From contig JANQLO010000053.1 of NCBI GenBank assembly GCA_028280505.1, positions 1 through 64,000 on the forward strand: DNA of 64,000 bases. Reading direction: 5' to 3'. Shown here one piece after another: positions 42,901 through 57,900 of this stretch. The translations under genes were made by a program, and so were the position numbers. Source of the DNA: Chromatiales bacterium (GTDB lineage Bacteria > Pseudomonadota > Gammaproteobacteria > Chromatiales > Chromatiaceae). Numbering within the stretch: position 1 is the first letter of the stretch; each line of letters starts with the position of its first letter. Under the pieces are notes generated by a model, which made no database searches, was not told the DNA's origin, and worked only from the letters and a program-made list of their open reading frames with translations.

Positions 42901-45900
42901 AGACATAGACGCTGCCGTTGCCCGAACCCATGTCGAAACGAACGCGGGCGTCACGGATGTCCTCACCGAGCCATTCCGAATAATTGCCGCCGGCGGTGTC
43001 GGTCTCGAAGAAATCGCGGCCCTTGATGATCAGGGTCACCTCGCCATTGGCGTCGATCTCGTAATCGAGACCGCCGTTCGCGCCGGCCCCCGCTTCATTG
43101 GGCTGCAGGAAAGTCGGCGGCGGCGGGCCGTCGAACGCCGATTGCGGCGGAGGCGGCAGCGTCGGTCGAATCAGCGTGTCCGGCACACCCGGCTCGAGGT
43201 TGACCGTCAGCACGTTCATGTCGATATCGCCACTGGCATACTTACGCCAGATCTGGATATCGAGTGCCTGATACAACATGGGTGCGACCATCAGGGCCGC
43301 CGCGCTCGCGGCGATACCCAGACCGACTGTCGCGCCCAGCAGACCACCGCTCGCCGCGATGCCCATCGCGGGGATGAACAAGGTCGCCGAACCGAGCAGT
43401 AGCCCGAGGTCGATCCGTATCTTGCCGATCGGCTGCGCCGCGCGGGCGATCAGGATGTTGCCGCGATCGCTCATGCCCGGGAACGGCGGCGAACTCGTGC
43501 GCGCCATGCCGTCGTCGTCGACGAAGCCGTTGTCGACCACGGTCCAGACTTCGGTGAGCGATCCGTCCTCGTTGATCGGCAGGGCCTGTTTCTGGAAGAA
43601 ATACACCTCGTCGCCGGGTTGCGCGACACTCGGCGCGATCGGCGCGGCGATCTGAATCGGACCGTTGAGTTCGGCGCCCTGGATATCGAGTTCGAAGGCC
43701 GCGCCGAAGTCGAAGAAGTTCGGCATCGGCAGCGGCAGACTGGCCTCGCTGACGGTCTTGATCTCGACCACGGCGTCATCGGTCAACTGACCCGGGCCGA
43801 ACGCGGCGACATAGCCGTCGGCGTTTTGTACCGCGCCGCCGGTCTCACCGATCGCCCCGACACCGACCTGCGGTGCCTCGACCTTGACCTCGATGACCTC
43901 CTCGCCATAACGATGAATCACGGTGACCGTGGTCGTGCCCTCGCCGACCGCGGTAATCAGACCGTCGGGACTGACCTGGACGATACTGGTATCGCCGCTG
44001 ACATAGAGTGTGCCGTCCGCGGCATCGTTGACGAAGGTCTCCTGCAGCGTACCGAGGCTGACCACGATCTGACGCGTACCGCCCTGCGGCACGATGGTGA
44101 CCGCATCCGGATAGGCATCGATGTTGAACAAGCGCGTAATCTCGTCTTTCGCATCGGTCGACGAACCGACGCCGACCACGGTAGCGGCTGACAAGGTGCC
44201 GCGCTCGGCGGTGAGATAGGTGTAGCCGTCGGTCACACCGGTCAACAGACCTTCGGGCGTCAACGCGGCGATCGACGAATCGTCGGATTGCACATTGACA
44301 TACCACAAGGGCAATTCGACATCCTCTTGGTCGGCGAAGTCGCCGAACACTTGCAGCACCGTCGCCTGCCCGGCCTCATCGAACAACATATGACGCTGGG
44401 TGAAATCGAAGTTGAGCAAGGGCGCATCGCTGACGTCGATTTCGACCGTGGCCACTTCAGAACTGTTGAAGCCGTCGTCGGCGATGATCTCGAACGACGC
44501 CACACCGGTGAAATCGTCATTCGGCAGGAAGTAGACGTATTCGTTGTCGGCCGTCAGCGCGGCGCTGCCGTTCTCCGATGAGATGATGCGATAGAAAACA
44601 TCGTCGCCGTCCGGATCGCTGGCGATCTCACCGAGTTCGACCAACACCGGCAGCTCTTCGTGGGTCAAGACCGACGGCAAGACCGCGGCAACCGTCGGCG
44701 CACCGTTGCGCACCAGACCGAAGTTGAAGTTCACGACCTGGCGATCGCTCGCATCGACGACACCATCACCGGTGACGTCACCGGCCGGGAAGCCTCCGGT
44801 CGCCACCACCGTGCTGTCGTCACCATCGACGTCGCCGTCGAGATCGATATCCCCGGCCGCGCTCAGAGCCAGGCTGTAGGTCCCGGAACCACCCAGGCGC
44901 AATTGATACAGGCCGGCATTCGCGATGGAATACAGGGTCGTGGTCACATCGCCCTGGGTCTCGACCGAACTGGGTGCGAGACCGGGTATCACCGGCGCAT
45001 CGGCACCGGCGCCATCGACCGTGATACGCAACAACAGGCTGTCGCCGGCAGTCGCATCGATCTCGCTCTGACGTACGCTGAAGGTGAAGACATCGCCTTC
45101 GGTGCCCAAGTCGCCGTTGATCGTCTGGCCGGTGAACTGCACCAGCCCGCCGAGGTCCTGGGTGACCGCGCGCACTTGCGCACCCGACCCATCGTAATCG
45201 ACCACCTCGCCACTGCCGCCGACCGCAACCGCGGTCGCCAGCCGGCCGTCGACATAACCGTAGCGCTCACCGACGCCGGTCGTGAGGCTGCGTTGGGTGA
45301 TCAGGCGGCCGTCCGTGTCGTAGTCATAGACGATGGTATCGCCGCTGTCGGTGACGACCCGCGCCAGGCTGCCGTTGTCGTTGAGCACGAAACGCAGGTT
45401 ATCGCCATTGGACGCAATCACGCCGTTGCTGGAGACGAACAGCCGCTCGTCGGTCGGCGTCTCGATGACGTTCACCCGGCCGTCCTGATTCAACAGGTAG
45501 CGGGTGCCGTCGGTCGAGGTCAAGGCATACTTGCTCGACGACGGTGTCATGGTGACCGGGTTGTAGGGCGCGCCGTTCGCGGCGTCGTAGTACTTGCTGC
45601 CGGACTTGCTGAGCAAGACATCCGGCGTCTCCAACACCCAGCCATGATTGCCGTCGGCGACCCAGGCCGGACGATAGAAGGTCAACACGCCGACCTGCTC
45701 GGCCTGCGGCACGAAGCTGAAGCCGGTGCGCTCGCCGGTCGGCAGCGTGAGGTACAAACGGGTGCCCTTGCCCATCGCCGGGTACACGCCCAATTGCTCA
45801 CGACCGGTCGGTTCGAGATTGGTCTCGATCGCCAGATCGAGCCCCAACAAGGACCAACCGCCCTGCAGCAGACTGCCGTGTTCGAAACGTTCGCTGTCGA

Positions 45901-48900
45901 TACTGTCGTAATGCCGTTTCAATTCGAACGGCACGCCACCCAGCATGGTCGAGACATCCGTGATGGTGCGCTGGTACTGACCGAGCTTTTCGATGGTGTT
46001 GATTTCGATCAGCGTCTCGACCTGGCTCAAACGACCGCCGATGTCGCGCGCCGTCAGGCGCAAGGTGTAGAACCCGTTCGCCAGGGTGCGTGGGTCGAGC
46101 TGCGCGAAGCTGCCGTCGATCGCCGCCTCGCCGCTCGCGAGCAGCGTGAAGCCGGTATCGCCGAAGCCCGGCGCCAATTCGAGCTGCCAATAATCCAGAT
46201 TGACGTCATCGACCACACCGGACAAGTCCAACGGCGCCGTGAGCAGCGCGCCGGTGACCTGCGGATCGAAGCTGACGTCCGGCGCGACCTTGTCGGCCGG
46301 ATCGCGCACCTTGAGTTGCGTGGTGGTGCGACCCTCGACACCGTCGGCATCGACGGCGATCGCGACCAGTTCCATCTTGCCCGACGCACCGGCGGTGATC
46401 AGTGCCCGGCCGGTCTCGTCCAGCGCGACCTCGACACCGTCGAGCAACAGCGTCAGGGATACGATATCGGAGAAGCTGTCCGCGACCGGATGGACCAGCA
46501 CGCTCTGTCCCGGGATCGCCGGGAAGCTCGGGGTCAGTTCGATCCGGACACTGGGCTCGACCGGCTCGAGGCTGGCACGCATGACGATGGTCTGACGGGC
46601 CTTGTCGGTGCCGTCGTCGGCGATCAGGGTCACGAAGTATTCGCCGCTCTGGCCGGGACCGGGCGTCCAGGTCAGTTCACCGGTCGCCGCGTCGAGTACC
46701 GCGCCTTCCGGCAGGTCCTCGGCGCTGAAAGTGAACACAGTATCGGCGTCGGCATCGCTGACGGTAACGAAGAAGCGCTTGGTCTCACCGATCAAATAGG
46801 CATGATCGGATTCATTCAATACCGGCGCACGATTGACGTCGGTGACGTTGACGGTGACATCCAAGGTCGCCGATGCGCCATCGGGGTCCTGGGCCAGCAT
46901 GCGGAAGGTGTGTTCACCGGCCTGGTCGAAACCCGGTATCCATTGGAACTCACCGGTCTCCGGCACATACAGGGCACCGTCGGGCAAACCGGAGATCACG
47001 CTGGTGACCAGCGGATCGTCGTCGGGATCGGCCGCGACCAGGAAGAACGAAATCTCCGCGCCCTCGCGTGCCAACTGGGTGAACATCGGCACCCATTCCG
47101 GCGTGCGGTTGGTCTCGCCAACCTGGATGGTAATGGTATCGCTGCTCGACGAATGACCGTCGCTGGCGACGAAGGTCACGGTGTAATTGCCGGAACGATT
47201 CAGCGCCGGCGTCCAGCTGAAGACACCGGTCGCCGGATCGAGCGAGGCCCCGTCGGGCAGATCGATCGCGGAGAAGCTCAAGGGATCGCCATCCGGATCG
47301 ATCGCGGCCAGGTTGAAGCTCAGGTTCTGTCCCTCGTCGACCGTCTGGTCGCCGACCGGTTGCAACAACGGCGCCTGGTTGGCCGAACGCACGACCACGT
47401 TGAAATCACGCGAGGTCGATGCATCGGCAGTGAGGCCACCCGCACCGGTATCGGTCACCGTGACGGTCACGGTATACGACCCCAGGTCGCCCGCCGACGG
47501 CGTCCATTCCAACAGAGCCTGGCCATAGACGGCGGTCGGCGACAAGGTCGCGCCGGCCGGCAGGCCGTTGAGTTCATACGTGAGGTCGTCGCCATCCATA
47601 TCGGAGACGAACACCGTCAACGCGAGCGGCTGACCGACCACGGCAACCGCATCGCCGATGTAATCGATCTGCGGCGGCTCATTGTCGCTCTCGACCGAGA
47701 CGATGAAGACATAGTCGTCGACCAGCGCCAGGCTGGTGCCGCCATCGCCGTCGTCCGCGGCGAGCAGACGGATGGCATGATCGCCGCGATCACCGACGGC
47801 CGGCGTCAAACGGAAGGTACCGGTGCCGTCGCCGTTGTCGGTGAACTGAATGAAGTCCGGCAGCGGGAAGCCCGGCTGCTCGCTGACCGCCGACAGGGTG
47901 ATCGGGTTGCCTTCGAAATCGTTCGCGCTCACGGTGAACTCGCGCACTTCGTCGCGGTTCATCGAGAAGTTGTCGACCGGCGTGATGATCGGCGCACGAT
48001 TCAGATTGAGCACGGTGAAGCGTATGGTCTCGAGCACCTCGGCCGGTGTCTCGACGCCGTCGCCGTCATCCGTCGCACGGAAGGTGATGTCGTAAGTGCC
48101 GGCCTGATCGTAGTCCGGCGTCCAGGTGAAGTCCCAGGTCTCCGGATCGAACTCGGCACCGGGCGGCAGATCGCCGACGACCTCGATCTCGACGGTCTTC
48201 TCCGTCTCCGACGCATTGGCCAACACGCCGTCCACACGGCGGTTCGGCGGGATGTATTCGGGGTTGTCCGGATCGAAGGCGAACACCTTGATCCGCGCGG
48301 TCTGACCCTCGAAGACCTGCCAGCCGTCGAAGGTATCGAACACCGGCGCGCCATTGGCCTTGAGCACGGTGAATTCGGTCGACACCACCGCAGCCGTGGT
48401 GCCATCGGTGACCGCGAAGTCCAGAGTGTACTGCCCGGCCTGGATGAAACCCGGCGTCCATTCGAAACGACCGGTCTTCGGATGCAAGGTCGCGCCCTGA
48501 GGCAAGGTGCCGTTGATCGCCAGGAACTCCAGTTCGGCGCCCGGTTCGGCATCGGCCTGGAGCTGGATGACCACCTTGTCGCCTTCGCGCACGGTGCGGT
48601 CCGCGGGCTTGACCAACGACACGGGTTTTTGTCCCTGCGACACCAGGATGGTCACGCTCACCGCGACCTCGGTGGTACCGTCGCTGACCTGGAAGCGTAC
48701 ATCGTTGTAGGTGCCGGCATCGTCGAAGTCCGGCCGCCAGCTGAAGATGCGGGTCTGTTGATCGAAGGTAGCCCCCGGCGGCAGATTGTCCGCCCAGAGG
48801 GTCAGGGCGTCCGCATCGGGATCGGCGACGATGACCGCGAACTCGATCAGCTCGCCTTCGCGCACGCGCACTTCCGACGGTACCGACAGGAACTGCGGCG

Positions 48901-51900
48901 GACGATTGCCGTCGGCGACCTCGATGACATAGCGCTGCAACGCCGAGGCGCCGCGGCTATCGAACGCCTGGATGAGCACCGCTTCCTCGGCCGCGGCATT
49001 GCTGCCGACGTCCCAGCTCAGCAGGCCGGTGTCGGCATCGATGCTCATGCCCTCGGGACCGGACAACAAGTAGTAGATGATGGCGTGGCCGTCGGGATCT
49101 TCGGCCTGCACGTCGTAGCTGTACGCGCCACCGACCTGCGCATCGATCACCGGGGTAGAGGTGAACACGGGCGCGCTGTTCGGCTCGGCCGATGCGATGA
49201 CACCGAAATCGAAATTCAGGCGTGCACGGTTCGGCGTGACCACCGAGACCGTCTTACCGGTCGTGACCTCGCCCGATTCGAGACGGCCGTCGGCCGGCAG
49301 GCTGGCGGACAAATCGATCAGCCAGCGGCCGTCGTCGGTCTGGCCCTCGGCCGCGACCGGTACCCCAGCATAACCCTGGATCGGATCGAGCGCCAACAGC
49401 GCCGGCAGGAAGATCGCCGTATCCGAGATATTGGTGATGGTGACATCGTACGAGATCGAGCCGTCCTGACGGTTGTAACGGGTGTTCTCGAATGCGATGT
49501 CGACATAGGCCGTCAGGTCATCGATGCCCTTGAAGCCGGTGCTGTAATCGGCCGCCATGCGCTGGCCGAAGATGCTGGTCACCGAATCGCCGACCACCAG
49601 GGTGTAGTCGTCCGGCAGCAAGGCATCGAGCGTCAACAACACGGTACGGTTGTTGGCGTCGTAGGTGACCGTCTGGATCGTGACCTCGCCGCCGAGCAGA
49701 CCGGTCAGCGTATAGTTCTCGGGATTCAGTACGCTGGCGGTCGAACCCGGATCGCCGGCGAACATGTCCTGATCGAAGGTCACGGTGATGAACGGCAGGG
49801 GCAGCGGGATCACCGCCTGGTCGAGCGGCGTGGTCGCCAACACCGACGGCGCGAAGGCCGGGTTGATGACGTCGATCTGGTTCGACTGGCTGACCAGCAC
49901 GCGACCGTCGCTGGTCGTCATGACAACGTCGCCGCGACTGCCGCCCTGCGCAACGTCGACACGCCGCAGCGTGACGATGTCGACCATGGTCAGGGCCGAG
50001 TTCGGATCGGCATTGCCGAGATCGGTCACCGGTCCGGCGTTCTGCGAGACGAACAACAGGTTTTCCAGGACGGTGCCCTGGCGGCCGAAGGCGATGCTGT
50101 CGATGGGGGATTCGAACTCGAGTTGGATCTCGGCGCGCTGGCGATCGGTGAACGACACCACCTGGGTGCGGTCGGGCCAGGTGGTCGCCCACAGGGTGCC
50201 GTCCGGCGCGAAGGCCAGGCTGCCGACACGCAGATCCTGGTCGCGGCTCCACAGCCTGAGCTCGCCATTGCTCGGATCGAAGATCTCGACACCATCCTGG
50301 GTCGAGACATAGATCTCGCCGGTCTCGGGATCGATGGCCAGCGCAATGGTCACGCCGTCACCGAAACGCCCGACGATCTCGCCGGTCTCGGGATCGAGTT
50401 CGATCAACTCGCCGCCGCCGGTGGTGGCCCACAGCCTGCCGTCCAGATCGAAGGCCAGATTGAATACCGGCACATCGAGTTCGGCCAGCGCCTGACCGAT
50501 AGCGCCGCCGTCGGAATCCAGCTTGTGCAAGACGCCGCGGTTGTGGCCGGACGAGACGATGAAGCCGCCGTCCGGCGTCTCGACGATCGCCATCGGACCG
50601 ATGTTGCCGAAACTCTGCTCGAAGCCGGTCGCGAAGGCCTGGGCGACGAACGGCCGCAGCGTGACGTCGAACTCGGGCAGATTGGTCAGCGGTGCCGCGT
50701 TCGGGATATCTTCCTCGGCGGCCGCGAACAGCGGATTCTGCGACGGCTCGGGGGTCGGCTCGGGCGCGATGCCGAAGTTCGGCGGCGTGGTGCCGGGCAC
50801 GGTCGGCAAAGCCCCCAGATTCACACCGGAACCGTCCGGGACGGCATTGACACCGGCCAGGGGCGCCTCGCGATTGCCGGCGATATCCGTCGCCAGCGCG
50901 AGGAACTCATAGGTATGACCGGCCTCGCCTTCGAACACGGCGCTACCTTCGGCATCCTCGACCTGGCGCTGCCAGATCTTGAAGTCGCCGCCGTCGGTCG
51001 CGACATACAGGGTCACGTGTTTGAAGCCGGAACCGCCGAAGTCGTCTTCCACCGACCACTCGACGGTGAAGTTGGACGTACTCCCGATTTGCTCCGCGGT
51101 GATCCGGCTGGTCGGTGCGCCGCCGTCGACCACCTGGGTGAGCACCTGGGTGTCCTCGGGTGCGCGGGTGTCGTACAGCACCCGCGCCGACGCGGTGATC
51201 TCGCGCCCGGTGCGGATGTCCTCGTTCGGCTTGACGGTATAACTGACGAAACCGCCACCGTTGCCGAGGGCATCGTTCGGCTTCAACAGGCCGCGGCTGG
51301 TGTCCTGGATCACCTCGCCGGTCAGCGGATCGATCGCCTGGATCAGCCAGCGCGCGGCGGCCGGATCCTGGAACAAATCGATGCCGGCGCTGATGCGCAG
51401 GATGAAACCACGAGTCTCGACAAAATTGATTTCGTTCTGGTAGTTCCAGCGGCCGGCCGGGATGTCGACGGTGATATCGCCGACCTTGATGCTGCCGAGT
51501 TCGAAGGTGCGCGGATCCAGATCGTCATCGAGCTGGGTGATGATGCTGATCTCGTTGACGTAATCGCTGGCCTCCGGATCGTTCTCGAAACTGACCGTGT
51601 ACGGCAGCGGCTCGGTCGCCGGCAACCAACCGGCGGTATCCAGCGTGGCCGGACCGGCAAGTGACGCGAACTGATCGGTATTGCCGTCCTCTTCGAGGAA
51701 CTGGCTGAAGTTCAGCTCGACGAACTCATCACCGTCGACCGGCTGCGGCCCATTGATCTGGAAGTCCGCCGGCAGACCGGCGCCACGCGTGGCCCAATCG
51801 ACCCAGGGCACATAGACCCGGAAGGCCTCGAAGTGGGTCTGTTGCGACAGGCCCAGATCGTAATCCTCGAATTCCGGCAGCGCCGGTACCGGGATCTCGC

Positions 51901-54900
51901 CCTCGGGGCATTCACCGCCGCCACGCGGATCCCAGAACTCGATCTCGGCCATTTGCGTCTGGTTGTGACCGTATAGCTCGCGCAGTTGCTCGAAGAAACC
52001 GAGCACATCGCCGGTCGAACGGATATCGCTGCCGGCCGGACCGAACAGGATGCCGGATGCCAACACGGACATCAGGCTCATGACGTGCTGACGTTCGCGG
52101 ATCGGTGGTGTCGCGTCTTCCGGGCGCAGGATGCCCGCGGCCTCGAGGCCACCGAGGTAGAGATCGACCCAGTTCGCCTCGTCCGCGGCCAGCGCCAACA
52201 GGGCGCCAGGGGCCTCATCGGCGGCCAGAATGGCATCGCGCAGATCGCGCGCCTCCTGCGACTGATGGGCGATGAACTCGTCGCGCGTCATGCTGGTCGA
52301 TGCGGCGAACACATGGAAACGATAGGGAACGAACGGGATCTCGCACTTGTTGGGCACGGCGACGTTCTGTTCGTACAGGCCGACGAAGTCGATGCCGTCC
52401 AATGCCTTGCCGAGTTGCGGATCGATATCGCTGGCCTTCTCCTTGACCGCGTCCCACCAGCTCTCGAGACCGCCCTCGCCCTCTTCCAGCAGATCGTCCA
52501 GATCGGGGAAGTAATTCGCCATCTGGCCTCGGAAGGCATCGAAGGCCTGCTCGTGCAGGGCGCGCAGACCCGGATAGGTCGTGACATTGAAACTGAAGCC
52601 GCCGAAACCGTTCGCCGGGTGATCGTAAATAAAGCCGTTGGTGGTCAACTGACCATTGGTGTTGGTAATGGACTCCAGACCGGCCCAGTTGATGGCCTCG
52701 TTCTCGGTCCCGGCCGCGCCCTCCGGCGTGCCGCGCACATTGGTGAAGAAATCCAGGAACGGCAGACCGCGCACATACTGGTTCAGATTGAGCTGCGGCA
52801 CGCCGACCTCGAAGAAGGTGTAAGGCGCATCGAGATTGGTGATGTTCTGCAGCGCCACCGAATAGGTGGCCTGTTCACCGGCCAGGATGAAGCGCGGACC
52901 ACCGATACCGATGGTGACGTCCGGCTCGATCGAACGCTCGACCTGGAAGCGATACGGCAACACCGCCTGGTCGCCGGCCGGGTTGATCACGGCCACGTCG
53001 TACAGACCGTGCGGCGCATCGGTGAAATCGAAGGTGGCGATGATCTCGGTCGAATCGACCACGCGCCAATCGACCGGTTCGTACTCGGCGATGCCGGGCC
53101 GGATCATCTTGACGATCGCGTTCTCGTGGAACTGGGCACCGCGAATGGTCGTGGTCACGTATTTGCCGTCACCGCCGACGTCGGTATAGATATCGGTAAT
53201 CACCAGCGGCAGCAATTCGGCCAACAGGGTGATGTTGGTGCCTTCGGCCGGACCGGAGAAACCGCGCACCATGAAGTAATACCTGCCCGGCTCGGTCGAC
53301 GGCACCAGGGCGATCAAATCGCTCGACAGCGGACCCTCATAGGTCGCATCGAATTCGGACGAGGTCGGCACCTGGTCGTGCCGGATGAAGATCTCGTTGA
53401 CCGACTGATCGTTGTCGGCCGACAGTTTGACCCGCAGCGTTTGGTCGGCCGGCACCTCGATTTGATACAGGCGCTCCTGTCCGGGGAGCAGGTTCACCGT
53501 CAGCGGCGCGCCGATCTGCAGCTCGTCGACGCCGAGGTTCAATGCATCGGGCGATGCGGTGGTGTTATTGGCCTCGTTCTCCGCCTCGTGTACCTGATTC
53601 AGGATGTCGGTACGCACGATGATGCGGTAATCGCCCGGCGTCGCCCCCGGCATCAGGGTGTCCAAGGACAGCGTGTAGGTCTCTCCCTGCTCCAGCGAAC
53701 CCGAGAACACGGCGCGGCCGAGCGGCCGGTCGTTGATGTCCCAGGTCGCATCGTCGGAAAGGAATACCGAATCGGTCCAGGAGCCCGACGCGGTTTCGTC
53801 GCTGTTGTTGCGCACCGTCCATTCGATATGCAGGGGCTCGCCGGAACGGGCGTTGACCGGGATGACGATATCGCTGACTTCGAGATCGGTCGGCGGCGGC
53901 AGTTCGACCACCATGGGCACCGCGCTTTCGCGCGTATTGTTGCGCTCGTTGTCGCCCTCGAAGACCTTGCCTTTCGCGCCCCGTGCCGGGTCGGTTACGA
54001 CGATCACATACCAGGCCTCGGTCGACAGATTGGTCGGGACCGTCAGGGTGCGATTGACCGTATAGCTCTCGCCCGCGGCCAGGCCGCCGGTGTGACGAAT
54101 CGTGGTCAGGAAACGGTCGGCGCTCAGATCGAGCAAGGGATCGCGCGACAGATAGACCAGATCGTCCCAGCCGGATTGCAATGCCGGGGTATCGCCGCCG
54201 AGGTTGGTGACCTCGTAGCTGAGTTCGAAGGACTGACCGCGTACGGCCCGTTCGGATGCGGTGAGCTGCGTAACCTGAAGATCGGGCGCGACATAGGGCG
54301 TGATGGTGATCGGCGAACTGGTCGTGTTGTTGCCTTCGCCCTGGAACTCGCGCACCACGCCGCCGGGATCGCCCGCGACACCGCTCAGGCGCGACGATAC
54401 CGTCGATTTGACGAAGCCCGATTCACGGACATTGCTGTCGGTGACCGCGAGTATATGGAAATCGCCCTCGACCTCGAACGGCGTGGTGACCGTTACCGTG
54501 GCGGTATAGGACTCGCCGATGCCCAGCTTGCCGACACGGTCGAACTCGGCCTTGACCACGCGCCCGTTCTGTTCCCGCCCGAGCAGATGATCGCCGCCAT
54601 CCAGCGACGGATCGATCGACAGATAGACCCGGTCGGTCCAACGGTCCTCACGCGTCTCCCGCGTGCCGACATTGGTCACGGTGAACTCGATGGTCATGTC
54701 TTCACCGGCCGCGACCTGATCGACCACGACCAGATCGGTCACCTGCAGATCCGGCTCCTTGTAGACGACATCGATCTCGCCGCGCAGCATCTTGCCCTGC
54801 GGGTCTTCGTAGGCGTGCTTGCGGAAGACCTCGTCGCGATAGGCGGTGTTGTCGCCGCTGTCCACCGGCCAGGAATGGCCGAAGGGGTTTCGGGCATTTG

Positions 54901-57900
54901 CCGGCACATTGGTAAAGACATAGACATACCATTCGCCGTCGGAACCGGCCGGGAAGGTGATGTCGACATCGTTGCTGTAGCTGCCGCCGACATCCAGCAG
55001 TTGATCATGCGGCTGCCGCACGGTGGCCGCGTGAATCGCACGATTGAAAATGAAGGTCGGGTCCTTGGAGATATAGATCCGGTCTTCCCAGTATTGGGTG
55101 CCGGCCCAGACACCCGCATTGCCGAGATTGGTGACGGTGTAGTTGACGGTCGTGGTCTCGCCGGAATCGACCGGACCGGCGGTCGTGACATCGGTCACCT
55201 GCAGATCGGCGAAGACGTCGGTTACATCGGTCTCGGCCGACAGCGTATTGTTCAACGTGACATCGTCGCTGAAGGTCGAGCGCACGATGACATAGGCGCC
55301 TTTGGCGGCCGGGTTGAGCGTCAGCGTCTGGGTATTGGTATAGCTCTCGCCCGGATCCAGCGCCTGCATGTTCTGGTAGCTGCCGAGCGTGAACAACTTG
55401 GCCCCCGGAGCATTCAGAGTCGGATGGGTCGACAGATAAACCTGATCCTTCCAGGACCCTGCCCTGGCCTCACCGTCGTTGCGCACGGTCCAGGAGAACT
55501 CGAAGGTCTCGCCGCCGGTCGCGACCTGCTGCGGCGTGACCTCGACCACGGCGATGTCCGGCTGCAGTACGATCGGCGGCTTGCCGATCACCGCGATGAT
55601 CGGTGAACCCTGACCGCCGATGATGTCGCCGCCGCCGGCCTTGTAGTTGTTGTTGTTGACCTCGTTCGGATCGTCCGGGTTGACGTTGATCGCCAGCGTG
55701 TCTTCCAACAAGGTGGCGTAGGGATCGACCCAAGGCGTGATGAAGTACTCGCCCGATACCACGGTGTTCGGTAGCCGGACCGTGGTCACGCGATCGTACC
55801 CGGCCTCTTTGCCGAGCACGCCGTCGCTGTATTGGATGGTCTTGAGCAGGATGTCGCCCTGCCCCGGATGCGGACGGTTCTTGTCCGTGGTCAACCAGAT
55901 CTGTTCGACCCAGCTGTCGAGGTTGGTCGGTCCGGCACCCAGGTTGGTCACCGTGTACTGCACCTGGATCTCGTTCGATTCGAAGGCCTGATCCGGGGTC
56001 ACGACATCGCTCACGACCAGATCGGCGAACGGCCAGGGATTGACGAACAATTCGTGCAGACGGACATTGTTGCCGTCGTTCGGCCATTCGTCGATGGCGT
56101 TACCGTGATCCGCCGCCGCGATCACATAGACGGTGCCGCGGAAACGCTCCGGTATCTTGAACACATTGGAGATCTGGCGATATTGCTCGCCGGGCGCCAA
56201 CGCGGCCTGGTTCGACAGGCTGCTGACCAATACGTCGTCGGTCGTGATCTTGTCGTCCAGCGACAGATAGACCCGGTCGTTCCAGTTGGGCCGGTCGGTC
56301 GCGACCGTGCCCTGGTTGATAACCACGAACTCGATCGATGCGGTACCGCCGGCATCGACCTCGTCCGGGCCGATGATCTCGGCGATCTGCAGATCGGGAC
56401 GCGGCAGTATGCTGACCAGGATGGACGCATCGTCGATCGACTGGTTGTTGTCTTCGTTGGTGTGCTCGTAGACCTGGCCGAGGGCATCGGTGCGGATGAT
56501 GATCTCGAATCGGTCGTTGGTGTACGACGGCAGCGTGATCAGCTCACGACGCGTGTACTCGCGTCCCGCCTCCAGCGGGCCGGTGTAGCTGAAGGTGCCG
56601 ACCAGGTTGCCGTTGCCGGTATCGCCGGTCTCGCGCAAATAGATACGATCGACCCAGGTGCCCTCGGCATCGCCGGTGCCCTGGTTCTTGACCGTCCAGG
56701 TGACATCGACCGGCGAACCCTCGGGTGCGCCCGCCGGCGCGATGATATCGGTGACCACCAGATCCGGCGGCGGTGCCAGATCGATCCGGAAGGCATCGGA
56801 TACCCGCTCGTTGTTGTCGGTATAAATGTGCTCGAAAGGCACGAAGCGCGACGTCGCGAGCGAGGTACCCGGGGTCTCGATCACGATGTAGAAATCACCC
56901 TCGAGACCGTCCGCGAGATCGACCGTCGCCTCGCGGGTGTACGACTGCCCGGGCGCGAGGAAGCCGATGTGGTTGAAATGGCCGAGGAAGACGCGATCCT
57001 GCAAGCCATCGGGCGACGTCGACAAATAGACCTCGTCGGACCAGTTGGCGGTATTGGTCAAACCGATACCCTGGTTACGCACCGTCCAGCTGATGGTCAT
57101 CGACTGGCCGCTGAGCGCGACCGCATCGGTGGTCACCACGTCGACCACCAGGTCGGCATACGGAATCGGAATCACGTCGAAGAAATTCGGGGGACTGGCG
57201 ATGTTGTTCTGTTCGAAGCCGTTCTCGAACACCTGCTCGGCATGATCCGATCGTACGAACAGATTGAACCGGCCGTTGAACGCGGCCGGGGTCAGCAGGG
57301 ATTCGGTGCGCGTGTAACTCTCGCCGACGTCCAGACCACCGTTGTGTTCGAACGAGCCGAGTACCACGTCATCGCGATTGCCGAATACATCGTCGCTCGA
57401 TGCAATCAGCACGTCGGTCCAGGTGTCGGTAATGCCACGCCCGGTGCCCTGGTTGGTCACCTTCCAACTGATCTCGACACGCGCGGGATCGCCGATGGTG
57501 AGTTCCTGCGCCACCACGTCGCTGACGATCAAATCCGCATAAGGCGCGAGCGACACCGGCAGCGCATCGCCGCCGACATTATCGGACTCGTCGGTGACTT
57601 CCCGGACCGTGTTGTCGGCATCGGCCATGACCAGGATGAAATAGTCACCCTCGGCATCGATCGGCAGGGCGATATCGACCGTCCGGGTATAACTGGCACC
57701 CGGATTGAACGGCGTGACACCGGCCGAATCCAGGGTCGCGAGCAGGACATCGTCGGCACCGATCTGGCCGTCACGCGACAACCAGACCTGGTCGACCCAA
57801 CCGTCGCGCACCGGCCCGCTGCCGTTGTTTTCGACCGTGAATTCGAGGCTGAAGGTGCCGCCGGATTCGACCGGCGAATCGGGCGCGATGACCTGACTGA

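Noticed and set aside
45190-45990. RHS toxin inside the giant gene
   Set aside because: There are only a few YD-like repeats, no DPxG...hallmark core end and no toxin tip follow; adhesin-type domains continue for thousands of residues.
44660-51664. 2,334-codon open frame on the plus strand
   Set aside because: It is antisense to the clearly domain-rich giant gene. The translation is low-complexity (R/Q/D/G/I/V) with no motifs; GC-rich codon bias leaves this antisense frame open.
51986-55606. 1,206-codon plus-strand open frame
   Set aside because: It mirrors the CARDB and central regions of the giant gene; no recognisable domain, signal peptide or ribosome site.
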